From positions 248,001 through 312,000 of the forward strand of contig NZ_CYTW01000004.1 in NCBI RefSeq assembly GCF_001458215.1: a stretch of DNA of 64,000 bases. The letters run 5' to 3'. Of the stretch, positions 55,617-63,748 are shown in pieces. The notes below the pieces were generated by a model. The model saw only the letters and a program-made list of their open reading frames with translations, did not search any database and was not told where the DNA came from. Numbering within the stretch: the first letter of the stretch is position 1; each line of letters opens with the position of its first letter. The DNA comes from Shimia thalassica (lineage in GTDB: Bacteria > Pseudomonadota > Alphaproteobacteria > Rhodobacterales > Rhodobacteraceae). Made by a program: the position numbers and the translations under genes.

Positions 55617-56054
55617 ATGATCCGACGATTTGGAAAGCCTCCAGAGGCCGGTGCCAAATACACAATACGGCCCGGGGCCTATGCCATTTTGCTGCGTGGA
55701 ACAGATATGTTGCTCACTCATCAAGCCGAACCTGAACCTGAATTGCAGCTGCCAGGCGGCGGCATCGATCCCGGCGAATCACCGGTCGCCGCGCTTCATC
55801 GCGAGGTGTTCGAAGAAACCGGTTGGGCCATTGGCGGGCTGCGCAAACTCGGGGCCTATCGACGGTTTACCTATATGCCGGAATACGATCTTTGGGCCGA
55901 AAAGCTGTGTCACATCTATACGGCCCGCCCAGCGCGCCGTTTGGGCCCTCCGACAGAACCTCTTCACACGGCGGTCTGGATGGACGCCCGTGATGCCGCG
56001 CCATTGTTGGCAAGTTCAGGCGATCGCCATTTCACGTCTTTGTTTGTGCGCTAG
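55617..56054 (+). CDS. Nudix hydrolase
   Basis: The 145-residue protein has the Nudix box GGGIDPGESPVAALHREVFE followed by ETGW, starting near residue 47. Its substrate cannot be read from sequence; the neighbouring sequence LQLPGGGIDP and C-terminal SGDRHFTSLFVR do not match one subgroup I can name. It has a start close to a divergent promoter region shared with hslO and its stop overlaps that of the convergent PP2C gene by four bases. Confidence 0.85.
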   Translation: MIRRFGKPPEAGAKYTIRPGAYAILLRGTDMLLTHQAEPEPELQLPGGGIDPGESPVAALHREVFEETGWAIGGLRKLGAYRRFTYMPEYDLWAEKLCHIYTARPARRLGPPTEPLHTAVWMDARDAAPLLASSGDRHFTSLFVR

Positions 56055-57283
56055 AGCCAAGGCCCCCGAAATTCGAACAGAATTCCCGACACATCGTCCG
56101 GGAAACCAATGCCACCGGCAAATCTTTCCAACTCTTCAATGAGAACGTTCAATGCGCCGGTGACATCGCGATTGACCATTTGACCCACAAGATCCTCTAG
56201 GCCTTCTTCGCCAAGCATGTCACCGTCCTGATTTGGGCATTCCGTAACGCCATCGGACAGGATCAGCAGCCGGTCCCCCGGCGACATCTCGATTGAAAAC
56301 GGTGTGAACGTGGCCCCGTCAATCAAGCCAACCGGTAAACCACCGGGGCCATTTTGTTCCACCTGACCATTGGCACGCAAAATCAGGGGATGAGGGTGCC
56401 CTGCCTGTGCCATCTCAACATGGCCGGTCTGTAAGTTCACGACCGCCAGTAGCATCGTGAAATAGTGTTCCGTCTCCATTTCATCCAAAATAATCTGGTT
56501 CAGCCTGCGGATCACCTCGGCGGGTGGATGATATCCCTGACGTCCGTCAGGCAGCGTTTTGAGGGCAACGTTCTGTTCGGGAGAGTTCGACGACAAAAAA
56601 CCCGCCAGTCTGGCCGTCATCAGGGCCGAACTGATCCCGTGACCGGAAACATCAATCGAATACAGTCCAACGCGGCTATCTGAAATTCCGAAATGCCCAA
56701 CCAGATCGCCCCCGACATGCCCGCTTGACTGCAGGATCAGCGCGGCGGCGCCGGTGCCAAAATCCTTGAACCGGTCACGAACCAGGGATTGTTGTAACTT
56801 CTTTGCCTCTTTCAGATCGTGATCAAGGGAATCGTACACACGTTGCAATTCATCAAGCGTGTCTGAAATCATGCTGTTTTTCTGGGTCAGCTCGCGCTGC
56901 ATGCGGACGATCCGCTCTCCTGCGCCGATCCGGGCGCGCAACTCGTGGGCATTCACGGGTTTGATCAGAAAATCGTCGGCGCCCCCTTCAAGGCCCTTGG
57001 CCACCTCTGCCTTTTCACTTTTTGAGGTCAAGAGAATGAAATAGCCGTATTTTTCCTGCTCCAACGCGCGGAAGGCCTGACAAAACTCGATGCCGTCCAT
57101 CCCCGGCATGATCCAATCGCTCAAGACAAGATCAGGTGGCGTTTCTTCGCACAGTTCAAGCGCCTCTTCCCCGGAAGCGGCTTCAATGACCTCGTACCCG
57201 TCTGACTTCAAAGACGCAGACAAAATGCGCCGTTGCAGACGGCTGTCGTCAACAAGCAAGATCCGTTGGATCGCTCCTCTCAT
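56051..57283 (-). CDS. Response regulator with SpoIIE/PP2C-type phosphatase domain
   Basis: The 410-residue protein joins a receiver domain (residues 5-120: acidic pocket Asp12/Asp13, phosphorylation site Asp56 in LVLSDWIMPGMDG, Lys108 in FLIKPV) to a coiled-coil linker (about 125-170) and a PP2C-like SpoIIE domain (175-405; GGDLVGHFGISDSRVGLYSI and LLILSDGVTECPNQDGD). It probably dephosphorylates an anti-sigma-factor antagonist or similar protein when Asp56 is phosphorylated. I used ATG 57281-57283; a GTG at 57322 adds 13 residues and is possible. It is divergent from an HPt gene. Confidence 0.87.
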   Translation of the reverse strand: MRGAIQRILLVDDSRLQRRILSASLKSDGYEVIEAASGEEALELCEETPPDLVLSDWIMPGMDGIEFCQAFRALEQEKYGYFILLTSKSEKAEVAKGLEGGADDFLIKPVNAHELRARIGAGERIVRMQRELTQKNSMISDTLDELQRVYDSLDHDLKEAKKLQQSLVRDRFKDFGTGAAALILQSSGHVGGDLVGHFGISDSRVGLYSIDVSGHGISSALMTARLAGFLSSNSPEQNVALKTLPDGRQGYHPPAEVIRRLNQIILDEMETEHYFTMLLAVVNLQTGHVEMAQAGHPHPLILRANGQVEQNGPGGLPVGLIDGATFTPFSIEMSPGDRLLILSDGVTECPNQDGDMLGEEGLEDLVGQMVNRDVTGALNVLIEELERFAGGIGFPDDVSGILFEFRGPWL

Positions 57284-57480
57284 CGGTATGTCTTCCTCAG
57301 AAGATGGTGCGGCGTCGTTCACAAAAAACCCAAAAACTCACAAAGAAACGTTGCATCTTTCCGCTATAGAGCGCCGCACCTTAACAACCTCTGAAATCTA
57401 AAATTTTTCATCAATTCACATGCGCGCAATCAATTTCTTAACGAAAGGCAGGAATAGTTAATCCCTGTGAGGAGACAAAG

Positions 57481-57801
57481 ATGATCGACTGGACCCGCGT
57501 GACCGAGCTTCAGAACGAATTCGGCAAAAGCGACTTTGATGAAATCGTTGAGATTTTTCTCGAAGAGGTGGAGCAACTTATCAAAAAACTTGGCGACGAC
57601 GCGGATCGTTCCAATCTGCGGAATGATCTTCATTTCCTCAAAGGAAGTGCGCTCAACCTCGGATTTTCAAATTTGGCCATCCTTTGCCAGGCCGGCGAAA
57701 CAGAGGCGTCGCAAGGACAGGCTGACAGTGTTGATCTGTCAGCCATCATTCAGAGCTACAATAAGTCAAAAAAGGTGTTTCAAGACGGGCTGGTGTCCTA
57801 G
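57481..57801 (+). CDS. Histidine phosphotransfer (HPt) protein
   Basis: The 106-residue protein is a four-helix HPt unit with the phospho-accepting His51 in NDLHFLKGSALNLG. GAGG upstream and the length fit a free-standing HPt, not a domain of a kinase. It would pass a phosphate between a kinase receiver and a response regulator. The neighbouring RR/PP2C gene is a natural partner. No hybrid kinase lies nearby. Confidence 0.9.
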   Translation: MIDWTRVTELQNEFGKSDFDEIVEIFLEEVEQLIKKLGDDADRSNLRNDLHFLKGSALNLGFSNLAILCQAGETEASQGQADSVDLSAIIQSYNKSKKVFQDGLVS

Positions 57802-57811
57802 CCCGCTTGCG

Positions 57812-58534
57812 TCACACGTTTCGCTTTTCAACCGCAACGCCGTAGATCGTCGTGACAAGGCTGGCAAAAACCATGGATGTTGCCCAGTTCGCAGCGAGAA
57901 CCCCGAAGATCCCCACAAAAGGCACAACCGCAAAGACCAGTACGCCAGCAAGCTGTAATGCCGCGCCGACAAGAAACGTAAGAATGGCTGCAACAACGGC
58001 AGAATTAGAAACCTCTTTCGTAGACTCCCACGCCTCGGAAAGCGTCATTTTCTCTCCCAAGGCGGCAGCAACCAGAAGCGGTGACAGGCGGTAGAATGCC
58101 CAAACCGCGACAGGCAATGCAAAGATCATCACGAAAACAATCAACACGGGGACCAGCATCCCGACAATCGCCAGAGCTATTCCAAAGGGCACGGCAATCA
58201 GGATCGTGATCATCAAAGAGTTCAGAAAGTACGAGACAATACGCCCACCGTGGAATGCAGGAAGAGGGTTGGGGTATTCTTCAAGCAAAACGAAACGATG
58301 CCATGCCACGATTGTCCAAAGCCCCGCCATGGCCCAGACCAAGCTCAGCAACAGCTCAGTTGGGTTTACAGAGGTGACATCGGTTCCAGTTGCGTCCGCG
58401 GCAAAGAATTCCTCTCCGCCGACAATCCAGACTATTAGGAGCGTCGCAATTAACGGAATTGAGACCTTTATCGCTTCGCCAAGATTGCCCGTCAGCATCC
58501 GAAGGGCATGTTGAAATATCTGAACACCACTCAT
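57812..58534 (-). CDS. Polytopic membrane protein of unknown function
   Basis: The 240-residue protein starts MSGVQIFQHALRMLTGNLGE and has about five or six hydrophobic helices (for example SIPLIATLLIVWIVG near 26, LLLSLVWAMAGLWTIVAW near 62 and FVMIFALPVAVWAFY near 133). SPLLVAAALGEKMTLSEAWE near 155 recalls the 'glycerophosphoryl diester/YciC' type of small membrane family (DUF4013- or YciC-like), but I cannot name it surely. I used the ATG at 58532-58534 with GGAG seven bases upstream; the frame upstream is antisense to nothing known. It converges on the HPt gene. Confidence 0.65.
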   Translation of the reverse strand: MSGVQIFQHALRMLTGNLGEAIKVSIPLIATLLIVWIVGGEEFFAADATGTDVTSVNPTELLLSLVWAMAGLWTIVAWHRFVLLEEYPNPLPAFHGGRIVSYFLNSLMITILIAVPFGIALAIVGMLVPVLIVFVMIFALPVAVWAFYRLSPLLVAAALGEKMTLSEAWESTKEVSNSAVVAAILTFLVGAALQLAGVLVFAVVPFVGIFGVLAANWATSMVFASLVTTIYGVAVEKRNV

Positions 58535-58672
58535 GATTTGCTCCTGAAACGTATTTTTATCTCCAAAAGGCGTGTTTTTGGGCCGCTTTGCAAGTCCGGT
58601 TTTCCCCATGCCTTGCTCTAGCCCGCAAAACCCGCTATCGCGCCTGCGATATCCGATTAAAGGAAAGATGAC

Positions 58673-59899
58673 ATGTCCGCGCCCAAGAAAGTTGTGCTGG
58701 CCTATTCCGGTGGCCTTGATACCTCGATCATTTTGAAATGGCTGCAGACCGAATATGGCTGCGAAGTTGTAACCTTTACTGCCGACCTGGGTCAGGGCGA
58801 AGAGCTTGAGCCCGCCCGGAAGAAGGCCGAGCTTTTGGGGATCAAACCCGAAAACATCTATATCGAAGATGTTCGCGAAGAATTCGTCCGCGATTTCGTG
58901 TTCCCGATGTTCCGCGCCAACGCCCAATACGAAGGCCTGTACCTGCTGGGCACGTCGATCGCGCGTCCGCTGATTTCAAAGCGTCTGATCGAGATTGCCG
59001 AAGAAACAGGTGCTGATGCTGTTGCCCACGGTGCGACAGGCAAAGGCAACGATCAGGTTCGTTTCGAGCTGGCCGCTTATGCGTTGAACCCCGACATCAA
59101 GGTGATCGCACCCTGGCGTGAATGGGATCTGACCTCGCGGACCCGGTTGATTGATTTTGCCGAGCAAAACCAGATTCCGATCGCAAAAGACAAACGCGGC
59201 GAAGCCCCGTTCTCGGTCGATGCGAACCTGTTGCACACGTCGTCCGAAGGTAAGGTTCTGGAAGATCCGGCCGTCATGGCGCCTGACTATGTTTTCCAGC
59301 GTACCGTGCATCCGGAAGATGCGCCCGATACCCCCGAATACATTGAAATCGATTTTGAAAAAGGTGATCCCGTCGCCATCAATGGCGAGGCGATGTCCCC
59401 CGCAACGATGCTGACCGCGTTGAACGAATACGGTCGCAAGCACGGCATTGGCCGTCTTGATCTGGTCGAAGGCCGTTTCGTCGGAATGAAGTCGCGCGGT
59501 ATCTACGAAACACCGGGTGGCACGATCCTGATCGAAGCTCACCGCGGCATCGAATCGATTACCATGGACCGTGGCGCGATGCATCTTAAAGACGAGTTGA
59601 TGCCAAAGTATGCCGAGCTGATCTATAACGGCTTCTGGTATTCGCCAGAGCGCGAAATGCTGCAGGCTGCTATCGATCTGAGCCAAGAGCACGTCACCGG
59701 TACCGTTCGCGTCAAGCTTTACAAAGGTCTGGCGTCGACTGTTGGCCGCTGGTCCGAGCACTCGCTGTACTCGGAAGAGCATGTGACATTTGAAGAAGAT
59801 GCGGGCGCTTATGATCAAAAAGACGCCGCCGGATTTATCCAGCTTCAAGCGCTGCGTCTGAAACTGATCGCCATGCGCAACAAGCGCGTCGGGGGCTAA
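58673..59899 (+). CDS. argG: Argininosuccinate synthase
   Basis: The 408-residue enzyme joins citrulline and aspartate in arginine synthesis. [18 protein letters not shown] (near residue 6) is the ATP-pyrophosphatase loop, and [17 protein letters not shown] (near 118) is the second nucleotide block. [16 protein letters not shown] and [17 protein letters not shown] are also signatures. argJ lies 30 kb away; no other arg genes are adjacent. Length and motifs are normal. Confidence 0.97.
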   Translation: MSAPKKVVLAYSGGLDTSIILKWLQTEYGCEVVTFTADLGQGEELEPARKKAELLGIKPENIYIEDVREEFVRDFVFPMFRANAQYEGLYLLGTSIARPLISKRLIEIAEETGADAVAHGATGKGNDQVRFELAAYALNPDIKVIAPWREWDLTSRTRLIDFAEQNQIPIAKDKRGEAPFSVDANLLHTSSEGKVLEDPAVMAPDYVFQRTVHPEDAPDTPEYIEIDFEKGDPVAINGEAMSPATMLTALNEYGRKHGIGRLDLVEGRFVGMKSRGIYETPGGTILIEAHRGIESITMDRGAMHLKDELMPKYAELIYNGFWYSPEREMLQAAIDLSQEHVTGTVRVKLYKGLASTVGRWSEHSLYSEEHVTFEEDAGAYDQKDAAGFIQLQALRLKLIAMRNKRVGG

Positions 59900-59907
59900 T
59901 CGTTCGG

Positions 59908-59948
59908 TTTGTACAAAAGTTTTGCGCCGTTTGGCCGGTTTGTACAAA
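59908..59948. promoter_or_regulatory. Tandem TTTGTACAAA palindromes downstream of argG
   Basis: TTTGTACAAA occurs at 59908-59917 and again at 59939-59948, each a perfect 10-base palindrome, and both are preceded by CGG. Their centres are 31 bp apart, close to three helix turns, so a protein could bind both on the same face. They lie 9 and 40 bp after the argG stop and 89 bp before the SCP2 ATG. A regulator with this site is not identified. Confidence 0.55.
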
Positions 59949-59989
59949 CCTCGAAAGCTCCTGCTACGTCAGTATTGAACCCATCCTGC

Positions 59990-60015
59990 GACCTGCCTAA
60001 CCCGTTAGGCAGGTC
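59990..60015 (+). terminator. Perfect 12-bp hairpin between argG and the SCP2 gene
   Basis: GACCTGCCTAAC (59990-60001) pairs exactly with GTTAGGCAGGTC (60004-60015) around a two-base gap, followed by GTTTCATTT. It may end argG transcription or act in the SCP2 leader, since the SCP2 ribosome site (GGAGGGG) begins 8 bases after it. The tail is weak, so termination is uncertain. Confidence 0.6.
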
Positions 60016-60036
60016 GTTTCATTTGGAGGGGATACG

Positions 60037-60318
60037 ATGCTTCAGGACATCGCCGAGGGTATTCAAAAAGAACTCAGCAGCAAGTCGTTCGACGGATCGC
60101 TAAAGTTCGATTGTGGCGATGATGGCGTCGTCGTGCTGGCCGACAATCAGGCCACAACCACAGATCAGGAAACCGACTGTACCATCCGCATTTCGCAAGA
60201 CAATCTCGTGAAGCTTTTGACCGGCAAGCTGAACCCGATGACCGGCGTTATGATGGGCAAACTCAAGGTATCGGGCGACATGGGCGTGGCGATGAAGCTG
60301 GGAAAACTGTTGGGTTAA
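60037..60318 (+). CDS. SCP2 sterol-carrier-domain protein
   Basis: The 93-residue protein is a free SCP2 domain: FDCGDDGVVVLADNQATTTD near residue 25 and ITRISQDNLVKLLTGKLNPM-like block (CTIRISQDNLVKLLTGKLNP, near 50), then the conserved end MTGVMMGKLKVSGDMGVAMK. Small bacterial SCP2 proteins bind lipids or acyl chains. A very strong ribosome site (GGAGGGG) precedes the ATG. It stands behind the tandem TTTGTACAAA sites and the hairpin described above. Function is family-level inference. Confidence 0.88.
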   Translation: MLQDIAEGIQKELSSKSFDGSLKFDCGDDGVVVLADNQATTTDQETDCTIRISQDNLVKLLTGKLNPMTGVMMGKLKVSGDMGVAMKLGKLLG

Positions 60319-60354
60319 TCCCTCTCGCCCTCAGGTCCGAACATTGGAAAGCAT

Positions 60355-60828
60355 GGCTTTGCCACGTTGTTTAGGTTTGGTCAGAACGATACGGCCTTGT
60401 TGGATTATCCGGCCATTTGCCCAGCATAGGTATTCCAAAGGCTGAACGCGCCAGAATATCGCGAACATCACCATTGGCGTCGATGGCTCTCCAGAGCCAA
60501 TGCTTCTTTCCCCGCGCTTGGGTCACAACCTCGTAGAGATGCCATTTGTCGGCCGGGGCTGGTCGGTCACTTCGGATCTGGGCAGTCACCTGAGGACCGA
60601 AACGCCGACACCACGACCTGATCGTTTCGTAGCTGACGATGATACCCCGCTCAGCCAGCAGATCTTCAACGTTGCGTAGGCTCAGTGCGAAGCGGTGATA
60701 GGCCCAAACAGTGTAGGAAATCACAGATCGGGGGAAGCGGTATCCCTTTAGGCGGGAGTTTGATACCTGGCTGTTCATGCGGAAGCGCTACGCCCGACGG
60801 GAAATATCGTCAATAACATGGCAAAGCC
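60355..60828 (-). mobile_element. Internally deleted IS6-family element with inverted ends
   Basis: The ends are 20-base inverted repeats: left 60355-60374 (GGCTTTGCCACGTTGTTTAG) and, on the other strand, right 60828-60809 (GGCTTTGCCATGTTATTGAC), 16 of 20 matching. The 474-bp interior holds only the N-terminal half of a transposase. Full IS6 elements are ~800 bp or more, so an internal deletion is likely. The 8-base flanks (GAAAGCAT and GGCGGAAT) do not match, so no target duplication is visible. Confidence 0.7.
60371..60778 (-). pseudogene. IS6-family transposase remnant
   Basis: The 135-residue frame starts MNSQVSNSRLKGYRFPRSVI and matches the N-terminus of IS6-type transposases: helix-turn-helix region SLRNVEDLLAERGIIVSYET (near 33), then WHLYEVVTQARGKKHWLWRAIDA- (DDE first Asp region, near 80). 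After RDILARSA the frame runs into C-terminal or flanking codons (FGIPMLGKWPDNPTRPYRS) that do not match the family, and the second and third catalytic acids are missing. It cannot be active. Confidence 0.8.
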
Positions 60829-60871
60829 GGCGGAATTCCTGTCTTTGCCTGATGCAACTCTTTGTCGACCT

Positions 60872-61858
60872 TTAGCTATGGACGTTGGAGTAGGCTCTTG
60901 GCGATTGGCCTGTCCAGCGTTTGAAGGCCGTCGAAAAGCTCGCCGTATCCGAATAGTCCAGCAGGAAGCCAATCTCGGTTACACTCATGCCGCTCTCGAG
61001 ATAGCTTTTGGCGAGGGACAGGCGTAAATCGTCGACGATCTCCCGAAAGGTCAAACCGTCTTCTTTCAGGCGGCGGGCCATCGTTCGTGAGCTCATACCA
61101 AGACTCGAGGCGACTTCGTCGGCTGCTACCAACCTGTCCGGTAGTGCTCCGGTCAGGATGCCTTCGATGCGGGCCCGAAGAGACGGGTTCGGGTCCGGCA
61201 TGTCCGCCAAAAGCCTTTCTCCGTACGCAACAAGGTAATCACGCAGCTTGGGTTCATAGGTCGGAATGGGAAGTTCCAGCACCGATAGTGGCAAGACCAG
61301 TTCCATCTCTTCGGCACCGAACACGACGGGAAATCCCGCCAGCTTTTGGATCTGGTCCGCACGGGCATCGACGAGGTGTGAAAAGCGCACTTCATACGGA
61401 AAAAAGCTGCTGCCCGAAATCTCGCGAAGAAAGGACAAAACACCAAATCCGAGAAGTTCCCGATGGCGATGGAATTTGAGCAGTCTTTCGTCAATGGCCT
61501 GAAATCGGAAGGTCGCAGCGTTACTGGAAACGTTCAAAGAAAAATCATACGCGGGAAACACTGCGCGATTGACCTTGCGGGAATTGCGTATCGCACTGGC
61601 CAGTGTTTTCGAATGGCGCACCACATAGCCTGTCAGGGTGGTCGATTGGCGAAAGCCAAGACCCGTTCGGACCCCGAACAAAAGATCATCAAGCCTTTCG
61701 CAAGCTGCTTCTAGCAATTGTGCTTCTTGTATGGCGTCGATCTCTTCCCGCCGGTCAATCAAACCAGCGTGCTTCAACAGCTCGTCAGCAGTCGACTTGT
61801 CCAAATCCCTGCTGATCTGATCGGCAAGATAATCTACACGGGACCGGTCAACCTGCAT
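60872..61858 (-). CDS. AraC-family transcriptional regulator
   Basis: The 328-residue protein has an N-terminal ligand/cofactor domain (Arabinose_bd type: AACERLDDLLFGVRTGLGFRQ near 50; DFSLNVSSNAATFRFQAIDE near 105) and a C-terminal HTH_18 pair: VASSLGMSSRTMARRLKEDG (near 248) and ITEIGFLLDYSDTASFSTAF-like (VTEIGFLLDYSDTASFSTAF, near 292), ending FKRWTGQSPRAYS. Ligand and target are unknown. It is divergent from the membrane/coiled-coil gene, so that gene is a possible target. IS remnant adjoins its stop. Confidence 0.9.
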   Translation of the reverse strand: MQVDRSRVDYLADQISRDLDKSTADELLKHAGLIDRREEIDAIQEAQLLEAACERLDDLLFGVRTGLGFRQSTTLTGYVVRHSKTLASAIRNSRKVNRAVFPAYDFSLNVSSNAATFRFQAIDERLLKFHRHRELLGFGVLSFLREISGSSFFPYEVRFSHLVDARADQIQKLAGFPVVFGAEEMELVLPLSVLELPIPTYEPKLRDYLVAYGERLLADMPDPNPSLRARIEGILTGALPDRLVAADEVASSLGMSSRTMARRLKEDGLTFREIVDDLRLSLAKSYLESGMSVTEIGFLLDYSDTASFSTAFKRWTGQSPRAYSNVHS

Positions 61859-62209
61859 GTTCTGTCCTTTTCTCCGATAACTCTAGCGATCCACTGCTGT
61901 CGTTCAACATCGACATGGCCAGTCTGATGGAAACCGGGAATGCACGTTGTCCGTCAAAAGCAATGGTTTGGCGGCAAAACGCAAATCCGGACATCAGAAA
62001 CACCCTAGTTTGTAGGCAGAATAGAACACCGGAAATTTAGATGATTCTTCAACATTCACCTCCGAAGTCGAGGAACAAAACAGATATTAATCAATATCTT
62101 GCGGTTGGCACGACTCTTTTTGTCACCCCAAGAATTACTTAATCAAAGGTAAACGACCGCGCCGCTTCAAGGGGACTGGAGAGGTGCGCATCCAAAAGTG
62201 AGGCTGCTC
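61859..62209. promoter_or_regulatory. Divergent intergenic region with AGATATT-N4-AATATCT palindrome
   Basis: This 351-bp stretch between the AraC-type regulator and the membrane-protein gene holds a 7+7-base perfect inverted repeat, AGATATT-AATC-AATATCT, at 62082-62099. It is AT-rich around 62060-62100. I see a near-match to the CtrA half-sites TTAA-N7-TAAA at 62139-62153. No RNA gene or ORF of note was seen. Confidence 0.45.
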
Positions 62210-63748
62210 ATGACCGAAGAAATCCATTCGACAGAAATGCGAGACACGCCCGCGCAGGTTATGGCAACCGGCGAAACCGAACAGATGTTCGCGGACGAAA
62301 ACAGGAAAGAACACAAACGGCTCTACCGGCTGGCTTGGACCATCGAAATTATTTTGGTGGCCGTCGGTATTGCCGTGGCTTTTGCGCAGGCCTTCAACGT
62401 GCCCGGCGGCACGAACCCTGCCAAAGCCATTCCGGTGCTCGGCGTGTTCATTGTGCTGGCCGCTGTCGAACTGGCCAAAATCCCGGCGGCAACCGTTGTG
62501 TTTCATGCCCGTGGTCTGGCGCGCAGTCTTGCTTTGTGCGGGTTGCTTGTTGCCTCGGTGATCTCTTTCGAAACCGTGTTCAATGGGATTGAACGCTTTG
62601 TTCATATGACCACAGCTCCTGTTAGCGAAGCCCGTGCCGAACATGCCGAACTGCTCGGTGAAATCGAAAGCCTGAAAAGCGTGGCCCTCGAGGATGAGTT
62701 GAAAGGTGACGACATCGCCGGAGTTGATGCAGACCGCTTGGCCCAGCTGGAACAGTCTCTGGCAATGCGCGAAAGCGCCCTGCAAACCGCTCGTGAAAAT
62801 CTTGAAAGCCCGGAAACACGTGAACTCAAGGCGCAGCTTACCAACCTGTTGGAGCAGCAGGATGAGGCGGGCGAAGCCGCCGCGCAAGCCTGGCAACAAG
62901 AGCAGGAATGGATCATGACGCGCCTGAACGGTAGCGGCATCGATAATGCAACTCGTGGCCAGTTGAACAATCGCATGCGTTTGATGCCCGCGAAACAGTC
63001 GGTCATCACCGAAGCCCGCATCGTGTTTGACGAAGAGATCATGAAGCTCAACCAAGCGGTCGAAGCCTCGATCAGTGAGCCCTCTCCCGAAGCGTTGGTC
63101 GATGTTGAAAACAAGAAAGCGGAACGTGACGAGGCAGCCGCCGCTCTCGCTGTCTTCGAGCGTGAAAGCTCGGCACGTGCATCCGAGCGCATGGACGATC
63201 TGATCGAGATCCAGGACCGCAAGGCCGACCGGTCGCGCCGGATCGAAGAGCTTGAGGCCCAAGCCATTGATGCCGAAAACCACATCGCCCACGCGGCGGA
63301 ACTGTCACAGATGCATCGCTGGGCCTCGTTCGTGTTCGGAGTGGAAGCCAGCGAGGTGCAGGACAATCAGGCGAAACGCGTCGGTGCAATCTTCGGGGCC
63401 ATTCTTGGTATCGTTGCGGCCCTGACCGGTTCGACCGTCGCGATGTATTCCCAATGGTTCCGGATGCGGGGCGTACAACCCATCATCCGCACCGAACAGG
63501 TCGAGGTCGAGAAAGTCATCGAGAAAGAGGTCGAAGTCCCCGTCGAGGTCGAGGTGCCGGTTCTGAAACACGTCTATGTACCGATCCCCATGGGCGGCGA
63601 TGTCGAAGACGAACTTCAGGCCATTCTAGACGCGCTGCCACCGGATGCGGCAGAGGACCTGAAAAGACAACTCGCCGCCGGCTTTGCCTCTGACGACGAC
63701 ACCAATGACGAATTGCCGAAAGGAGTAAGCTATGCGAGAGCAGCATGA
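62210..63748 (+). CDS. Large membrane protein with central coiled coil, unknown family
   Basis: I do not recognise the family. The 512-residue protein has three or four hydrophobic segments near the N-terminus (about 43-60, 74-95 and 105-122), a long charged, helical middle (140-375, rich in Glu/Ala/Arg; many heptad-like stretches), another helix near 388-412 (GAIFGAILGIVAALTGSTVA), then a Val/Glu repeat (EVEKVIEKEVEVPVEVEVPV) and a Glu/Asp-rich tail. GAGG six bases before the ATG at 62210 supports this start over a GTG at 62198. It overlaps the next gene by 17 bp. Confidence 0.75.
   Translation: MTEEIHSTEMRDTPAQVMATGETEQMFADENRKEHKRLYRLAWTIEIILVAVGIAVAFAQAFNVPGGTNPAKAIPVLGVFIVLAAVELAKIPAATVVFHARGLARSLALCGLLVASVISFETVFNGIERFVHMTTAPVSEARAEHAELLGEIESLKSVALEDELKGDDIAGVDADRLAQLEQSLAMRESALQTARENLESPETRELKAQLTNLLEQQDEAGEAAAQAWQQEQEWIMTRLNGSGIDNATRGQLNNRMRLMPAKQSVITEARIVFDEEIMKLNQAVEASISEPSPEALVDVENKKAERDEAAAALAVFERESSARASERMDDLIEIQDRKADRSRRIEELEAQAIDAENHIAHAAELSQMHRWASFVFGVEASEVQDNQAKRVGAIFGAILGIVAALTGSTVAMYSQWFRMRGVQPIIRTEQVEVEKVIEKEVEVPVEVEVPVLKHVYVPIPMGGDVEDELQAILDALPPDAAEDLKRQLAAGFASDDDTNDELPKGVSYARAA

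Noticed and set aside
60347-60836. Target-site duplication around the IS6-like remnant
   Set aside because: The 8-base flanks GAAAGCAT and GGCGGAAT differ, so none is claimed.
62105-62122. Sequence resembling a sigma-54 promoter (TTGGCACG)
   Set aside because: The -24 half fits, but the GC of the -12 element is missing at the required distance.
62139-62153. Near-match to CtrA site TTAA-N7-TTAA
   Set aside because: The second half is TAAA and there is only one site, so the match is likely by chance.
62135-63292. 385-codon minus-strand open frame
   Set aside because: Antisense to the membrane/coiled-coil gene, whose ribosome site and heptad pattern are convincing.
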